Origin: JBGRPZ01 sp041725955
Lineage (GTDB): Bacteria > Bacteroidota > Bacteroidia > Bacteroidales > JBGRPZ01
DNA: 40,126 bases
Reading direction: 5' to 3'
NCBI GenBank assembly: GCA_041725955.1
Contig: JBGRQE010000028.1
Location: forward strand, 1-40,126
Notes under the pieces: generated by a model
Seen by the model: the letters and a program-made list of their open reading frames with translations, nothing else
Told to the model about the DNA's origin: nothing
The model's database searches: none
Position numbers and translations under genes: made by a program
Part shown: positions 1-9,480 of the stretch, piece after piece
Layout: every line of letters begins with the position of its first letter
Numbering within the stretch: the stretch's first letter is position 1

Positions 1-2195
1 CCAAACGAGCTTAATGTAAATATTGCGAAACCAAAGAATAAAACTACAGAGCTAAAAATCATACTGTAACCAGTTTCTTTTACAGATGAAATGACACTGT
101 CTTTAATTACCCAGTTATTTTGTTTTAGATGGAGTCGGTATCTAGATAAGAAGTGTATCGCATTATCAACAGAAATTCCCAGAGCAATACTGAAGATTAA
201 AATAGTTGAAGGCTTAATTGAAATATCAAAATAACCCATCATAGCAGCAGTAAGTAACTGTGGTATTAGGTTTGGAATTAGTGATATTCCAATCATTCTG
301 GCAGATGTAAATAATACAGCCATTAATCCACAAATGATACATAAAGCAAGCAAAAGACTTGAGGCTAGATTGCCAATCAGATAATTGGTTCCTGTTAAGA
401 ATACAACACTAGTTCCAGTAACATTTACATCGTATTTATTTGGAGGGAATATCTCGTCAATCTTAGGCTTTAGATCTTGCATGATTGCCTGTATTTCTTT
501 AGTGCCAATGTTTGCCATTTGCACACTTATACGGGTAGTACGTAAGTCTTTATCAATAAAAGTATGTAAGATGTTTTTCTTTTGTGCTTTTTCTTCAAAC
601 TTTGGAATATAAGAAATGATAAAGTTCTTTTCCTGATTATTAGGTAATTCATAGCGATCAGGATTTCCTTTATAGAAGGATTGTTTTGCATATTTAACAA
701 CTTCTACAATACTTAAAGCTTTGCTTAATTGTGGATATTCAGCTAAAACATCCTGAAGTTTGGCAGCTTTTTTTAAGAAACTGGATCTTAATATTCCTTT
801 TTTCTTTCGTGTGTCTATGGTTATTTCTAATGGCATTACTCCTTTAAAATGAGATTCGAGGAATACCATATCCTTGTATAATTTGCTTTTCGAAGAAATA
901 TCGTCGACAATGTTTCCTGTTGTTTTTAGTAAACTAACACCATAAATACCCCCAATAACAAGCACAATGGTAATGCTATAAATCCACTTTCTTTTATATT
1001 GAATTATATATGCAATTTTGTCTAAGATAGTTCCAATTTTACTTTTATTTAGATGTTTAAAGTGTCTTTTTCTTGGAGCAGGTAGATAACTGAAAAATAT
1101 TGGAAGCAAGAATAAGGTTAGTAAATAGGCAACCATAATGTTAATGGAAGCAATAATTCCAAATTCAACTAGAATTTCATTTCCTGTAATTGTAAAAGCT
1201 GCAAACCCAGCTGCAGTAGTCATATTGGTTAGCATATTTGCATTTCCAATTCTCTGAATCATTCTAGCTAGAGATCTTCCTTTGTTGCCATGTTCGCGAT
1301 ACTCATTAAGATATTTGTTGAGAAGAAAAATAGAGTTTTCAACAACAATTACAATAAGCAGTGGAGGTAGAATTCCTGTTAAAATGGTTATTTTATATCC
1401 AAACAGAGATATACTTCCAAGAACAAATATTACACTGATTCCTACAATCAATATGGTGAAAAACATGGCCTTGAACGACCTAAAGAAAAAGAGTAATATC
1501 AATGCTGCAATAGCAATAGATAAGAAGATAAAGAAATTAAGCTCTTTTTGTATTTTCTCGGTTGTAATAGTCCGGATATAGGGAAGTCCTGAATAATGAG
1601 CCTGTATGTTGTTTGAAGTAGTGAATTTTTGAATAGTATCTTCAACCCTATGAATTAAACCGACACGGTTTTTAGTATTAAGAATTTTTTTGTCTAGGGT
1701 AATCATCATTAAATTGGCCTGTGTCTTTTTGTTAAAAAGAAGTCCATCGTAAAAGGGTTGTGAGAAGATTACTTGCCTAATGCTATCTACTTCCTTTTGT
1801 GTTTTTGGCCTAGATTTAATAAATGGTAAAAAATCAAATTTCTTTAAGCTGTCATTCCGTTCAAGTTGAAATAATCGTGCAATACTAATTACTTCTTCAA
1901 CCCCTTTAATATCTTTTACCTTGTTAGTAAGATCATAAAATTCCTGAAAAGTTTTTAACTTAAATAAGTTTTCACTTTGAAGGCCAACAAACATAATCGA
2001 CCCATCTTGTCCAAATTGTTTTTTAAACTGTTCGTACTTTATTAGTGTGGAATCTGTGCTGGGAAGCATTTGTGCCATCTCATATGATAGTTTTACATGA
2101 GAGGCATTCCATACCATAAAAATTGTTAATGCTAATATTATAGTTAGATTAATTAATCGATTTCTAAGAATTACTTTTACAAGTTTGTTCCACAT
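1..2195 (-). CDS. RND/MMPL-family exporter, 3' end cut by window edge
   Basis: The reading frame is open from an ATG at 2195 to the window edge, about 731 codons, so the C-terminus is missing. The protein starts MWNKLVKVILRNRLINLT and has one N-terminal membrane segment (about residues 12-30). A large soluble loop rich in Lys/Asp follows, then a hydrophobic cluster of four or more helices (about 215-375) with a Pro-Pro-Leu-Leu segment and an acidic residue (VVEN), a second soluble loop (about 395-590), and a second helix cluster at the edge. This duplicated layout is that of the RND superfamily 'predicted exporter' (MMPL/sterol-sensing-like) proteins of the inner membrane, which use the proton gradient to move lipids or hydrophobic compounds. 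The substrate cannot be read from sequence. It is transcribed away from the lipoprotein gene at 2730, so the gap between them carries divergent promoters. Family call is firm, function open. Confidence 0.85.
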   Translation of the reverse strand, partial: MWNKLVKVILRNRLINLTIILALTIFMVWNASHVKLSYEMAQMLPSTDSTLIKYEQFKKQFGQDGSIMFVGLQSENLFKLKTFQEFYDLTNKVKDIKGVEEVISIARLFQLERNDSLKKFDFLPFIKSRPKTQKEVDSIRQVIFSQPFYDGLLFNKKTQANLMMITLDKKILNTKNRVGLIHRVEDTIQKFTTSNNIQAHYSGLPYIRTITTEKIQKELNFFIFLSIAIAALILLFFFRSFKAMFFTILIVGISVIFVLGSISLFGYKITILTGILPPLLIVIVVENSIFLLNKYLNEYREHGNKGRSLARMIQRIGNANMLTNMTTAAGFAAFTITGNEILVEFGIIASINIMVAYLLTLFLLPIFFSYLPAPRKRHFKHLNKSKIGTILDKIAYIIQYKRKWIYSITIVLVIGGIYGVSLLKTTGNIVDDISSKSKLYKDMVFLESHFKGVMPLEITIDTRKKKGILRSSFLKKAAKLQDVLAEYPQLSKALSIVEVVKYAKQSFYKGNPDRYELPNNQEKNFIISYIPKFEEKAQKKNILHTFIDKDLRTTRISVQMANIGTKEIQAIMQDLKPKIDEIFPPNKYDVNVTGTSVVFLTGTNYLIGNLASSLLLALCIICGLMAVLFTSARMIGISLIPNLIPQLLTAAMMGYFDISIKPSTILIFSIALGISVDNAIHFLSRYRLHLKQNNWVIKDSVISSVKETGYSMIFSSVVLFFGFAIFTLSSF

Positions 2196-2729
2196 AATAA
2201 GTTCGTTATTCCCTTTTTTCAAATTCCTATAGCTTCTTCATTGTGCAAATATTTTTGAAGTGAAGCCGCGAATATTGATATAATATACTAAAAACTAATT
2301 GCTATTTAATTTTACCCCGTTTTTCAAGGCATCGAATTTACATTATAAATTTGTATCAGTAGGCCTAATTTCAATTTTGTTTATTTTGTTAATTGAATTT
2401 TAATCTAATCTATTTTTACAGGAATAATTTTTGTCGATATAATTAATCGTTTTGCAGCCAGAATTAATCATATGCTTTATAAGACTCATAAAGATAAACC
2501 TAATGTTAATTCTAGTCTTAAATATTGATGATTTTTTTTTGTTTAAAAAAATACTGATCATTATGGTTTAGTAGTTGTTGTATAAGTAATTCCTAATTGG
2601 ACTATTTCTTTATTTGAATTTGTGTGTTTTATTGTAATTATTTTTGTTCGTCACACAAAATGCATAATGTCTTATTTTGCTCATTATAAGTTATGATGTT
2701 TATTAATTACTCTAATTCTTTTTATTAAA
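2196..2729. other. 534-bp gene-free divergent intergenic region
   Basis: Very AT-rich spacer between the divergent exporter and lipoprotein genes. It should hold both promoters. A TTATTTTGC stretch near 2672 resembles the Bacteroidota -7 element (TAnnTTTG) with one base missing and lies about 50 bases before the lipoprotein start. No RNA gene, clear hairpin terminator, repeat array or credible small ORF was seen. Confidence 0.5.
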
Positions 2730-3914
2730 ATGAGAAAGTTTTTTTTGAAATTATTTATTGTTTCTTTTGTCTTTTGCATTTCGTGTTCTGTTTCAAAGAA
2801 GTATATTCAACAAGGAAACTATCAGAAAGCATTTGATGTTTTATTAAAGAAAATAATAAAAAAGCCTGATTCAAAAGATTTAAGAATGGACTTGATGTTG
2901 TCTTATGATAAATTGCAATCTCAAGATTTATTAAGCATTCAAGAATATAAAGAAAGCGGAAATCGTGATGCCTGGTGGCATATTCTGTTGGCTTATCAAC
3001 GTTTAGATGTAAGACAGAAACAGTTTGAAGCTATTCCCGGAAAGGCACTGAAACAAATTCAATATAAATCACAAGACTATAATTCCCAAATTTTAATTTC
3101 TAAGCAGAATGCAGCAGAGGAGTTGTTTGATCTTGCAAAAGAAGAATTGGTAATTGGAAAAAGACGAAACTTTAGGGAAGCATATCATATGTTTAAAAAA
3201 GTGGATAGTCTTGTTCCAAATTTTAATAATGTAAAAAGTTTATTGGTCAGGGCTCAAGATAAGGGAACTGTTCATGTTCTTATTGATATTGATAACGAAG
3301 ATAGTTTAAATTTACCTAAAGAGATCTTAATGGATCTTGATCGACTGGAAATAGGACAATTGGATGGTCCTTTTGTGAAATTTGATACTGTTTTGCGTTC
3401 TGATGATTATTATGATTTTCGATTAATTTTATGCTTAGATTCTTTATTTGTCTCCAAAGATATTACTCATAAAGATCGAATTAATGATAGTAAAAAAATA
3501 CGCGAAGGATGGGAAACTCTAAAGGACTTAAATGGAAATGTTGTTTTGGATGCTCATGGAAACCCTATAACCGTGCCACGGTATGTTGAGGTTAAAGCCG
3601 ATGTAGATATAATTAGTCAAAGGAAGTCGGCAATAATTGCAGGGCAATTGAAATTGTTCGACAATCATACAAACCAATTACTTCAAAACAAAGAAATAGA
3701 AAGTAAAGCAAATTTTTTATACCAATTTGCAAGAGTTAATGGTGATTATAGGGCAATTAGTGAGCGTATTCGAGAAATTGTAGATAAACAGCCAGCTAAA
3801 TTTCCTGAAAAAGATAGCTTATTGCTAAAAGCGGCTCAGCAAATGAAGATTCAGATTTATGAAAGAATAAAAAAAGAAATAGAACTAGGTATTCAAGGAG
3901 AAGAAAACTACTAA
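2730..3914 (+). CDS. Putative lipoprotein with TPR-like N-terminal region, function unknown
   Basis: A 394-aa protein with a short hydrophobic signal (residues 4-18) and a Cys at position 19 preceded by C-I-S. This is an acceptable but not perfect lipobox, so lipidation is likely rather than certain. Residues 25-65 (YIQQGNYQKAFDVLLKKI and following) read like a tetratricopeptide helix pair; the rest is mostly helical, charged and without enzymatic motifs. The C-terminal half has a long K/E-rich helix. I do not recognise a named family; such proteins are common in Bacteroidales and usually sit in the periplasm or outer-membrane inner leaflet. It stands alone, 371 bases before the next plus-strand gene. 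The ATG follows TTTATTAAA without a Shine-Dalgarno motif, which is normal for this phylum. Confidence 0.8.
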   Translation: MRKFFLKLFIVSFVFCISCSVSKKYIQQGNYQKAFDVLLKKIIKKPDSKDLRMDLMLSYDKLQSQDLLSIQEYKESGNRDAWWHILLAYQRLDVRQKQFEAIPGKALKQIQYKSQDYNSQILISKQNAAEELFDLAKEELVIGKRRNFREAYHMFKKVDSLVPNFNNVKSLLVRAQDKGTVHVLIDIDNEDSLNLPKEILMDLDRLEIGQLDGPFVKFDTVLRSDDYYDFRLILCLDSLFVSKDITHKDRINDSKKIREGWETLKDLNGNVVLDAHGNPITVPRYVEVKADVDIISQRKSAIIAGQLKLFDNHTNQLLQNKEIESKANFLYQFARVNGDYRAISERIREIVDKQPAKFPEKDSLLLKAAQQMKIQIYERIKKEIELGIQGEENY

Positions 3915-4285
3915 GTATGAAGATGAAAATTGTGTTTTTGTTTAAATTTATCACCACCCCCAAATCGATATAGTAAGCTTGTTGTGTTTTGAACAAAGTT
4001 AGTTAGTTGTTTAGCAAAATATTTGGGTTTTGTTCTTGCTTATTTTTTGTAGTCGCCAAAGCTTAGATGGTTATAAGTATTGTCACTTATTTTTATGTTT
4101 GTAAATTCAATTGTCAAGACCGCTTTTGTGTATTTGTAAGTTATTAGAATAAATCTGAAATAGAATTTGTGTACCCATATTAAATAGAGTTAGAAAAATA
4201 TTTTTCCCTTTTTTATTTCGACCCAATTATACAAGATTTTATTTCGTTATTTTGTTTTTTCTGATTCGATTAAAATAAATTAGTG
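3915..4285. other. 371-bp gene-free intergenic region
   Basis: Follows the lipoprotein gene and precedes the dehydrogenase. It contains T-rich stretches and a CGTTATTTTG stretch near 4243 that may serve as a -7 element for the dehydrogenase. An 18-codon frame from an ATG at 3917 has no support. No terminator hairpin or repeats were recognised. Confidence 0.4.
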
Positions 4286-5248
4286 ATGAAAAAAGTTCTC
4301 TTTGTCGATACTACTCATGAGGTTTTACCTCAGGGGTTAGAATCATTAGGATTTGCATGTGACCATTTCGATTTAAAAACAAAAGAAGAATATAAATCTA
4401 TTGTAAGTAGTTATTCAGGGCTAGTAGTTAGGAGTAAGATAAAAATAGATAAGGATATTATTGATTCAGCAACTTCTTTAGAATTTATTGCAAGAGTTGG
4501 GGCAGGTCTTGAAAATATAGATGTGCCGTATGCAAAACAAAAAGGAGTATACTGTTTAAATTCGCCTGAAGGAAATAGAGATGCTGTAGGAGAACAATCC
4601 GTAGGGATGTTGTTGATGTTGATGAACAATCTTCTGCGTGCAGATGAAGAAGTGAGGAGACTTGTTTGGAGGCGTAAAGAGAATAGAGGTTCAGAGATCA
4701 AAGGTCGAACGATTGGTATTATTGGTTATGGTAACATGGGACAGGCCTTTGCTCAACGAATCTCTGGATTTGGAGCTAACGTTATTGCTTATGATAAGTA
4801 TCGTAAGAATTATTCCGATGAATATGCTCAGGAAGTAAGTCTTGAAGAACTCAAAGAGCATAGTGATATTCTAAGTTTACATATTCCATTAACCGAGGAA
4901 ACAAAATTCCTTTTCAATAAAGAATTCATTCAATCATTTAAAAAAGACTTTTGGTTTGTAAATACCTCAAGAGGTCCTATATGTAAAACTAATGATTTGG
5001 TTGAAGCATTAGATTCAGGAAAAATTATTGGTGCAGCACTTGATGTATTGGAATATGAAAAGCTAGGGTTTGAATCTATTGAAAAGAATAACATTCCAAA
5101 AGCATTAAATGCTTTAATTGAATCAGATCGGGTAGTACTAAGTCCTCATATTGCTGGATGGACTCACGAGTCGAATTATAAATTATCTAAAGTTATAGTA
5201 GATAAAGTTGCAGCTCTGATTCAAGAAGACAGTTTAAGAGTGAAATAA
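4286..5248 (+). CDS. D-2-hydroxyacid dehydrogenase (phosphoglycerate dehydrogenase-like)
   Basis: A 320-aa NAD-dependent D-isomer 2-hydroxyacid dehydrogenase. The substrate-loop motif ARVGAGLENID is at about 69-79. The Rossmann motif G-Y-G-N-M-G is at 147-152, catalytic Arg in NTSRG at 229, the Glu region in DVLEYE (about 256) and catalytic His in SPHIAGW at 288. Length fits the short SerA-like forms without a C-terminal ACT domain, so it would lack the classic serine feedback site. The likely reaction is oxidation of 3-phosphoglycerate or another 2-hydroxyacid; no serC lies beside it, so the serine-pathway role is inference. A GTG three bases upstream is in frame, but the ATG at 4286 is preferred. 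It ends 20 bases before a strong hairpin shared with the convergent phosphofructokinase gene. Confidence 0.88.
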   Translation: MKKVLFVDTTHEVLPQGLESLGFACDHFDLKTKEEYKSIVSSYSGLVVRSKIKIDKDIIDSATSLEFIARVGAGLENIDVPYAKQKGVYCLNSPEGNRDAVGEQSVGMLLMLMNNLLRADEEVRRLVWRRKENRGSEIKGRTIGIIGYGNMGQAFAQRISGFGANVIAYDKYRKNYSDEYAQEVSLEELKEHSDILSLHIPLTEETKFLFNKEFIQSFKKDFWFVNTSRGPICKTNDLVEALDSGKIIGAALDVLEYEKLGFESIEKNNIPKALNALIESDRVVLSPHIAGWTHESNYKLSKVIVDKVAALIQEDSLRVK

Positions 5249-5268
5249 AGATATTTAAAAATATAAAT

Positions 5269-5314
5269 ATGGGGATATTGCAACAATATTTTGTTTGCTA
5301 TATCCCCATTTTAA
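5269..5314. terminator. Bidirectional hairpin terminator between convergent genes
   Basis: A perfect 10-bp stem, ATGGGGATAT (5269-5278) pairing with ATATCCCCAT (5300-5309), with a 21-base loop and T-rich flanks (TTTTAAT on the plus side; AT-rich on the minus side). It lies between the dehydrogenase (plus) and phosphofructokinase (minus), so it could end both transcripts. Confidence 0.75.
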
Positions 5315-5338
5315 TAGATCTTTTTCAAAAGAAGAATA

Positions 5339-6562
5339 TTATTTCCATTCAAGAATTTTCTTGAAATCGTATTCTTCTGGATTATCAACAAATTGTTTTG
5401 CTGCTTCGTAATCACCTTCAGTTATGTATTGCAAACCATCTTCGAATACAAGCTTTACTCTTTGCGATTCCATATTCACCAATCGAGTTTCGATTACTCC
5501 ATTTTCCTTAGCTACTTTGTTTAAGTATAGAGGCTTGATGTTTCCGATACTATCAATAGTAACCATACAACCAGACTCTCCTTTGTCAAACAGCTTTTTT
5601 ACTCCATATCCGAGTAAAGAGCAGTATAATAAATCAAAGGCAATAGGCTGAACACATCTTACTGCATATCCAATTTCTACAGGACGACTCTTTGCTTTTA
5701 CATTATCTAATGTAGATAGCTTTTTCTGCAGCATTAAATTAAAGATATGAGCTTTGCTTAGTGCGCCTAGTTCAGGGTGTCCGTGTTCGTCATAGGTGAA
5801 GTTAATTCCTGCATTTTCAATTTGTTCATCGTCAACAAAGTGGAAAATGCCTTCACTAATAATGGAAACCCCATAGCTAATTCCAAGAATCTTACGTTTG
5901 ATAATTGCAGAAATAATAAGACGTGTAATTTTGTCAAATGTAATTTCTGTATTATTAAACATCTCAGGAATAATAATCATTGGGTAATGGCAAGCGGCTC
6001 CAATTCCAAAGGCTAAGTGTCCTGCTTCACGACCCATTGCAACGCCAACAAACCAATTTCCACTGGTTCTGGCATCTTCATAAATGGTTTGTGCAATTTG
6101 TACACCTGCTTGTTTTGCCGATTGATAGCCGAAAGTTGGAATTCCTTCAGGAAGAGGCAAATCGTTGTCTATGGTTTTGGGAACATGTATATTCTGGATC
6201 TCTATATTATTAGATCTCAAGAATGTAGATATACGATTTGCTGTTGAAGCAGTATCGTCGCCACCAATAGTAACCAATAAACGAACGTTATTTTCCTTGA
6301 AAAAACGAGTATTGAATTCTTCATCTTTTGGCTTATAGCGACTCATTTCGAGTGCAGAGCCTCCGATATTTTTAATATGATCGGCTAATGAAAAATCAAT
6401 GTCAATGGTTTGCGTTTTTTCTTCAAATAGAGTTTGATACCCTTTTTGAATTCCAATTACACGGTAGTTTGCTTTTAAGAAGACTTTTGCAACCGAACTG
6501 ATTACAGAATTAATTCCTGGTGCTGGTCCCCCACCACACAAGATAGCGACTGAATTATTCAT
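5339..6562 (-). CDS. 6-phosphofructokinase family, PPi-dependent signature
   Basis: A 407-aa phosphofructokinase-family enzyme phosphorylating fructose 6-phosphate in the cytoplasm. The phosphoryl-donor loop GGGPAPGIN is at 10-18. GGDD (100-103), PKTIDND (128-134, with catalytic Asp 132 and 134) and MGR (176-178) follow. In this family the ATP-dependent bacterial enzymes have Gly at the last position of GGDG and Gly in PGTIDND, whereas Asp103 and Lys129 are the pair seen in pyrophosphate-dependent enzymes. The sequence therefore predicts PPi as donor, making the step reversible. It lies 85 bases downstream of the aspartokinase gene on the same strand and may be cotranscribed. Start ATG at 6562 gives the expected N-terminus directly before the first beta strand. 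Donor specificity is inference from two residues. Confidence 0.9.
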   Translation of the reverse strand: MNNSVAILCGGGPAPGINSVISSVAKVFLKANYRVIGIQKGYQTLFEEKTQTIDIDFSLADHIKNIGGSALEMSRYKPKDEEFNTRFFKENNVRLLVTIGGDDTASTANRISTFLRSNNIEIQNIHVPKTIDNDLPLPEGIPTFGYQSAKQAGVQIAQTIYEDARTSGNWFVGVAMGREAGHLAFGIGAACHYPMIIIPEMFNNTEITFDKITRLIISAIIKRKILGISYGVSIISEGIFHFVDDEQIENAGINFTYDEHGHPELGALSKAHIFNLMLQKKLSTLDNVKAKSRPVEIGYAVRCVQPIAFDLLYCSLLGYGVKKLFDKGESGCMVTIDSIGNIKPLYLNKVAKENGVIETRLVNMESQRVKLVFEDGLQYITEGDYEAAKQFVDNPEEYDFKKILEWK

Positions 6563-6647
6563 TCGACTATTTAATTTTTAAAAATGGTATTGGTATTTCA
6601 ACTTCTGCAACGATACGAAATAATTTTGTATCTCGAAAAGAAATTAT

Positions 6648-7943
6648 TTAAGAACCTTGACTGGATGTGCTTTTTAGAACAAGTTGAATAGTATCTCTAC
6701 TCTTTTGTTCTAAACAAAGTTCTGAATCAGAGATTATACTGTCTAGAATGTCACTGTTGTAATGTCTGATAGTTACAAGTTGCAGATCCTTATTATGAGT
6801 GACTTTATAACTTTTGCTTAATTCACTAACTAAACTATTTACTTTTGAAGGAATATAATCGGTAACTATGCTAAAGCTTAGTGCTGAATTTTGCATCATA
6901 TTAATCTTTATCCTTAGATCGCTTATTAAACCGAAAATAGAGTATAAATTGTTCTCAGCTATAAAAGAGAAGTCTTTGGGAGAGACCGAAATCAAAATTT
7001 GATCTTCTTTATAGATGTATGATGGAATTTCTTTGTCTTTGCTTTTGTTTTTATTGATTAAGGTTCCTTTCTCTAAAGGTGAATTAAAGGATTTCACATA
7101 TAAAGGAATGTTTTTATTCTCTAACGGTTTTATTGTCTTTGGGTGTATTACCGTAGCTCCATAATATGCAAGTTCTATAGCTTCACCATAAGAAATATTG
7201 TCTAACTTACTAGTATCCTTTGATTTCTTGGGGTCAGCATTTAATAATCCTTCAACATCTTTCCATATAGTTAGGCTTTCTGTTTCTAGAATATGAGCTA
7301 TAATTGCTCCTGAAAAATCACTTCCTTCACGTCCTAGTGTGGTAGAATGATCATTTTCTGTTTTTCCAATAAAACCCTGGCCCAGTAAAATAGGTAAGTG
7401 CTCTTTTTTGTTTAAGGTTAATCCTTTGTAAAAACCTTTTAGCCTTTCGGCTGACTTATCCCAGTTTACTTTTGCTTCACGGTAGAAGTTTCCTGTAATT
7501 ATTAAATCACGAATATCAACCCAAAGCGTGTTTATCTTTTGCTCATTTAGGTAATGGCCAATGATTTTTGAACTTAATAATTCCCCATAAACTACAAGTT
7601 GATCATATTCAAAGTCGTAAGACCCTTTTGGTTTCCCACTAATTCGATGAGCGATTTGGTCAAATAAAGCACGAATATCAACAAAAACCGGATGAGTATT
7701 ATGATCAAATAACTTATGTAATATATTTGTATGAAATGAAATTATCTGTTCAAAGAATTCGATGGTGTTTTGTCTTCGGTGATACCAGGAATCAAGTAAA
7801 TCTTCGAATGCATTTGTCATCTTTCCCATTGCAGAAACAAGCACAAATAATTCTTCACTATTGTGGAATTTTAATATATCGCCAAGATTTTTAATTGATT
7901 CAGCATCTTTTATAGACGCACCTCCGAATTTAAAAACTTTCAT
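6648..7943 (-). CDS. lysC: Aspartate kinase
   Basis: A 431-aa monofunctional aspartokinase, the first step of the lysine/threonine/methionine branch (aspartate + ATP to 4-phospho-aspartate). KFGGAS is at residues 5-10; the GREGSDFSGAIIA motif and WKDVEGLLNADPK mark the amino-acid-kinase fold. The C-terminal ~120 residues hold ACT-type regulatory segments (SFSIVTD). No homoserine dehydrogenase domain follows, so it is not the fused ThrA type; lysC is assigned by architecture, and which end product inhibits it is not visible. It leads an apparent minus-strand unit with the phosphofructokinase gene. The upstream region carries a TACATTTG -7 candidate within a 19-bp palindrome at 8024-8042. Confidence 0.9.
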   Translation of the reverse strand: MKVFKFGGASIKDAESIKNLGDILKFHNSEELFVLVSAMGKMTNAFEDLLDSWYHRRQNTIEFFEQIISFHTNILHKLFDHNTHPVFVDIRALFDQIAHRISGKPKGSYDFEYDQLVVYGELLSSKIIGHYLNEQKINTLWVDIRDLIITGNFYREAKVNWDKSAERLKGFYKGLTLNKKEHLPILLGQGFIGKTENDHSTTLGREGSDFSGAIIAHILETESLTIWKDVEGLLNADPKKSKDTSKLDNISYGEAIELAYYGATVIHPKTIKPLENKNIPLYVKSFNSPLEKGTLINKNKSKDKEIPSYIYKEDQILISVSPKDFSFIAENNLYSIFGLISDLRIKINMMQNSALSFSIVTDYIPSKVNSLVSELSKSYKVTHNKDLQLVTIRHYNSDILDSIISDSELCLEQKSRDTIQLVLKSTSSQGS

Positions 7944-8373
7944 CTATCCATGATTTTAAGCCAGTACCCCGAAGCCCTTTAGTTGGGAACTTCTTTGTTT
8001 TAGTGCACATTTTTTACTATGTGACAAATGTAATACATTTGTTGCAATAAATTGCATATGGAGTTTTGATCCACAACTTTTTTAAACAATAATTTTTCAA
8101 ACTATATTTTTTTAATTTTACTTATAAATAATTGGTTTAAAAACTATACTGATCGTGATAACAAATGATTGTATAAACTGCTTAACTTTCGTGAAGTTGT
8201 TACAAATAATGAGTTATGCCCTTACGTGATACATATTAACAATTAGTTTGTGTGTTTTAAAATTACTATAGAGTATTAATATTATTTAAACTATTTTTTT
8301 CTACTTGAAACAATTATTTTCTATCAGTTTGATGTTTGAATCTTAAGCGCTTCATTAACTAAAATATTTAAGA
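7944..8373. other. 430-bp divergent intergenic region with a palindrome
   Basis: Lies between lysC (minus) and fbp (plus). Apart from the palindrome at 8024-8042 it is AT-rich and featureless. I looked for a lysine riboswitch-like multi-stem leader upstream of lysC and did not see one. The fbp leader would be long (about 325 nt) if transcription began at the palindrome. Confidence 0.45.
8024..8042. promoter_or_regulatory. 19-bp perfect palindrome holding two opposed -7-like elements
   Basis: ACAAATGTA at 8024-8032, a central A, then TACATTTGT at 8034-8042. Each strand contains TACATTTG, an exact match to the Bacteroidota -7 consensus TAnnTTTG. For lysC (ATG at 7943) it would give a leader of about 75 nt. 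No convincing -33 TTTG was seen at the usual spacing, so an operator is an equally good reading. Confidence 0.4.
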
Positions 8374-9426
8374 ATGAAAACTTTAATCGAGTTTATTAAC
8401 GAAAAGCAAAACGACTTTCCTTTCGCAACCGGAGAATTTAGTCGCCTACTTCATGATATTAGTATTGCTGCCAGAATTGTAAACAGAGAAATTAATCGTG
8501 CTGGTCTTGCCAATATTTTAGGATATGAAGGAAGTACAAATATTCAAGGAGAAGATCAAAAGAAACTGGATATATATGCCGATCAGCAATTTATCCGCGC
8601 ATTAAAAAATGGTCACCAATGCGCAGCAGTAATTTCAGAAGAGAATGATGATGTTGTAGTACTTAATGATAACCTAAATAGAAATTCAAGATATATTGTA
8701 GCAATTGACCCTTTAGACGGATCTTCAAATATTGATGTGAATGTACCTATAGGGACAATATTTGCCATTTATAGAAGAAAATCGGTTGGTCCAATATTAA
8801 CTGATGAAGATCTTTTGCAGCCAGGTATTGAAATGGTTTGTGCAGGTTATGTTTTGTATGGTAGTTCAACCATGCTTGTTTATACTACAGGTCATGGTGT
8901 CCATGCTTTTACTCTGGATCCAACAGTGGGTTTGTTTTTGCTTTCAAACGAAGAGATGAAAATGCCTGAAGATGGTTTGGTTTATTCCATTAATGAAGCT
9001 GGATATATTTACTTTCCTGAGGGAGTGAAAAAGTTGATTAAATATTTTCAGGTGGATGATGAAGAAACAAACAGACCTTTTAAAACCCGATATATAGGTT
9101 CGTTGGTTTCCGATTTTCATAGAAATATGATTGATGGGGGAATCTTCATGTATCCAGGTAATTATAAAACTCCTTTGGGTAAATTGCGATTAATGTATGA
9201 GTGTAATCCAGTGTCTTTTATTGCAGAACAAGCGGGAGGATTGGCTTCTGATGGGTTTAATAGAGTTCTTGAAATTCAACCTCACCAAATCCATCAACGT
9301 ACTCCTTTTTTTGTAGGTTCTAAGAATATGGTTCTTAGAGCTGAAAATTTTATGGAAAAGTACTCAGCAGAATTCGAAAAAGAAGTTGAAAATTATAGAA
9401 GAAATAAAGAAAAATCAAAGAAGTAA
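8374..9426 (+). CDS. fbp: Fructose-1,6-bisphosphatase, class I
   Basis: A 350-aa class I fructose-1,6-bisphosphatase, hydrolysing fructose 1,6-bisphosphate to fructose 6-phosphate in gluconeogenesis. Metal-binding residues are visible: acidic pair E89-E90 in ISEEN, and DPLDGSSNID at 112-121 giving D112, D115 and D121. The substrate-binding stretch (TRYIGSLVSDFHRNM) and C-terminal EQAGGLASDG are also present. Length matches the FBPase I family. If the nearby phosphofructokinase really is PPi-dependent and reversible, the cell would have both a reversible and an irreversible enzyme at this node. The TrmH-like gene begins 54 bases after the stop, probably in the same transcript. The start ATG at 8374 gives the normal N-terminus. 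Confidence 0.93.
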   Translation: MKTLIEFINEKQNDFPFATGEFSRLLHDISIAARIVNREINRAGLANILGYEGSTNIQGEDQKKLDIYADQQFIRALKNGHQCAAVISEENDDVVVLNDNLNRNSRYIVAIDPLDGSSNIDVNVPIGTIFAIYRRKSVGPILTDEDLLQPGIEMVCAGYVLYGSSTMLVYTTGHGVHAFTLDPTVGLFLLSNEEMKMPEDGLVYSINEAGYIYFPEGVKKLIKYFQVDDEETNRPFKTRYIGSLVSDFHRNMIDGGIFMYPGNYKTPLGKLRLMYECNPVSFIAEQAGGLASDGFNRVLEIQPHQIHQRTPFFVGSKNMVLRAENFMEKYSAEFEKEVENYRRNKEKSKK

Positions 9427-9480
9427 AGAAAATAGCTTTGGTTTTTTTTAATGTCAAAGTCTTTGTTTTATTTTGCAAAA

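Noticed and set aside
385..1581. Plus-strand ORFs of 75 and 99 codons
   Set aside because: Both lie antisense to the RND exporter, which is open over the whole interval with a clear membrane topology.
3917..3973. An 18-codon ORF directly after the lipoprotein gene
   Set aside because: Very short, no recognisable feature; expected by chance.
5424..6247. Several plus-strand ORFs of 75-79 codons
   Set aside because: Antisense shadows of the phosphofructokinase gene; composition not protein-like.
6580..6650. Terminator between lysC and the phosphofructokinase gene
   Set aside because: GATAC...GTATC near 6613 is a weak AT-rich stem with no T-run on the minus strand, so the two genes may be cotranscribed.
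7944..8373. Lysine riboswitch upstream of lysC
   Set aside because: No multi-helix GC-rich leader near the lysC start; the region is AT-rich with only one palindrome.
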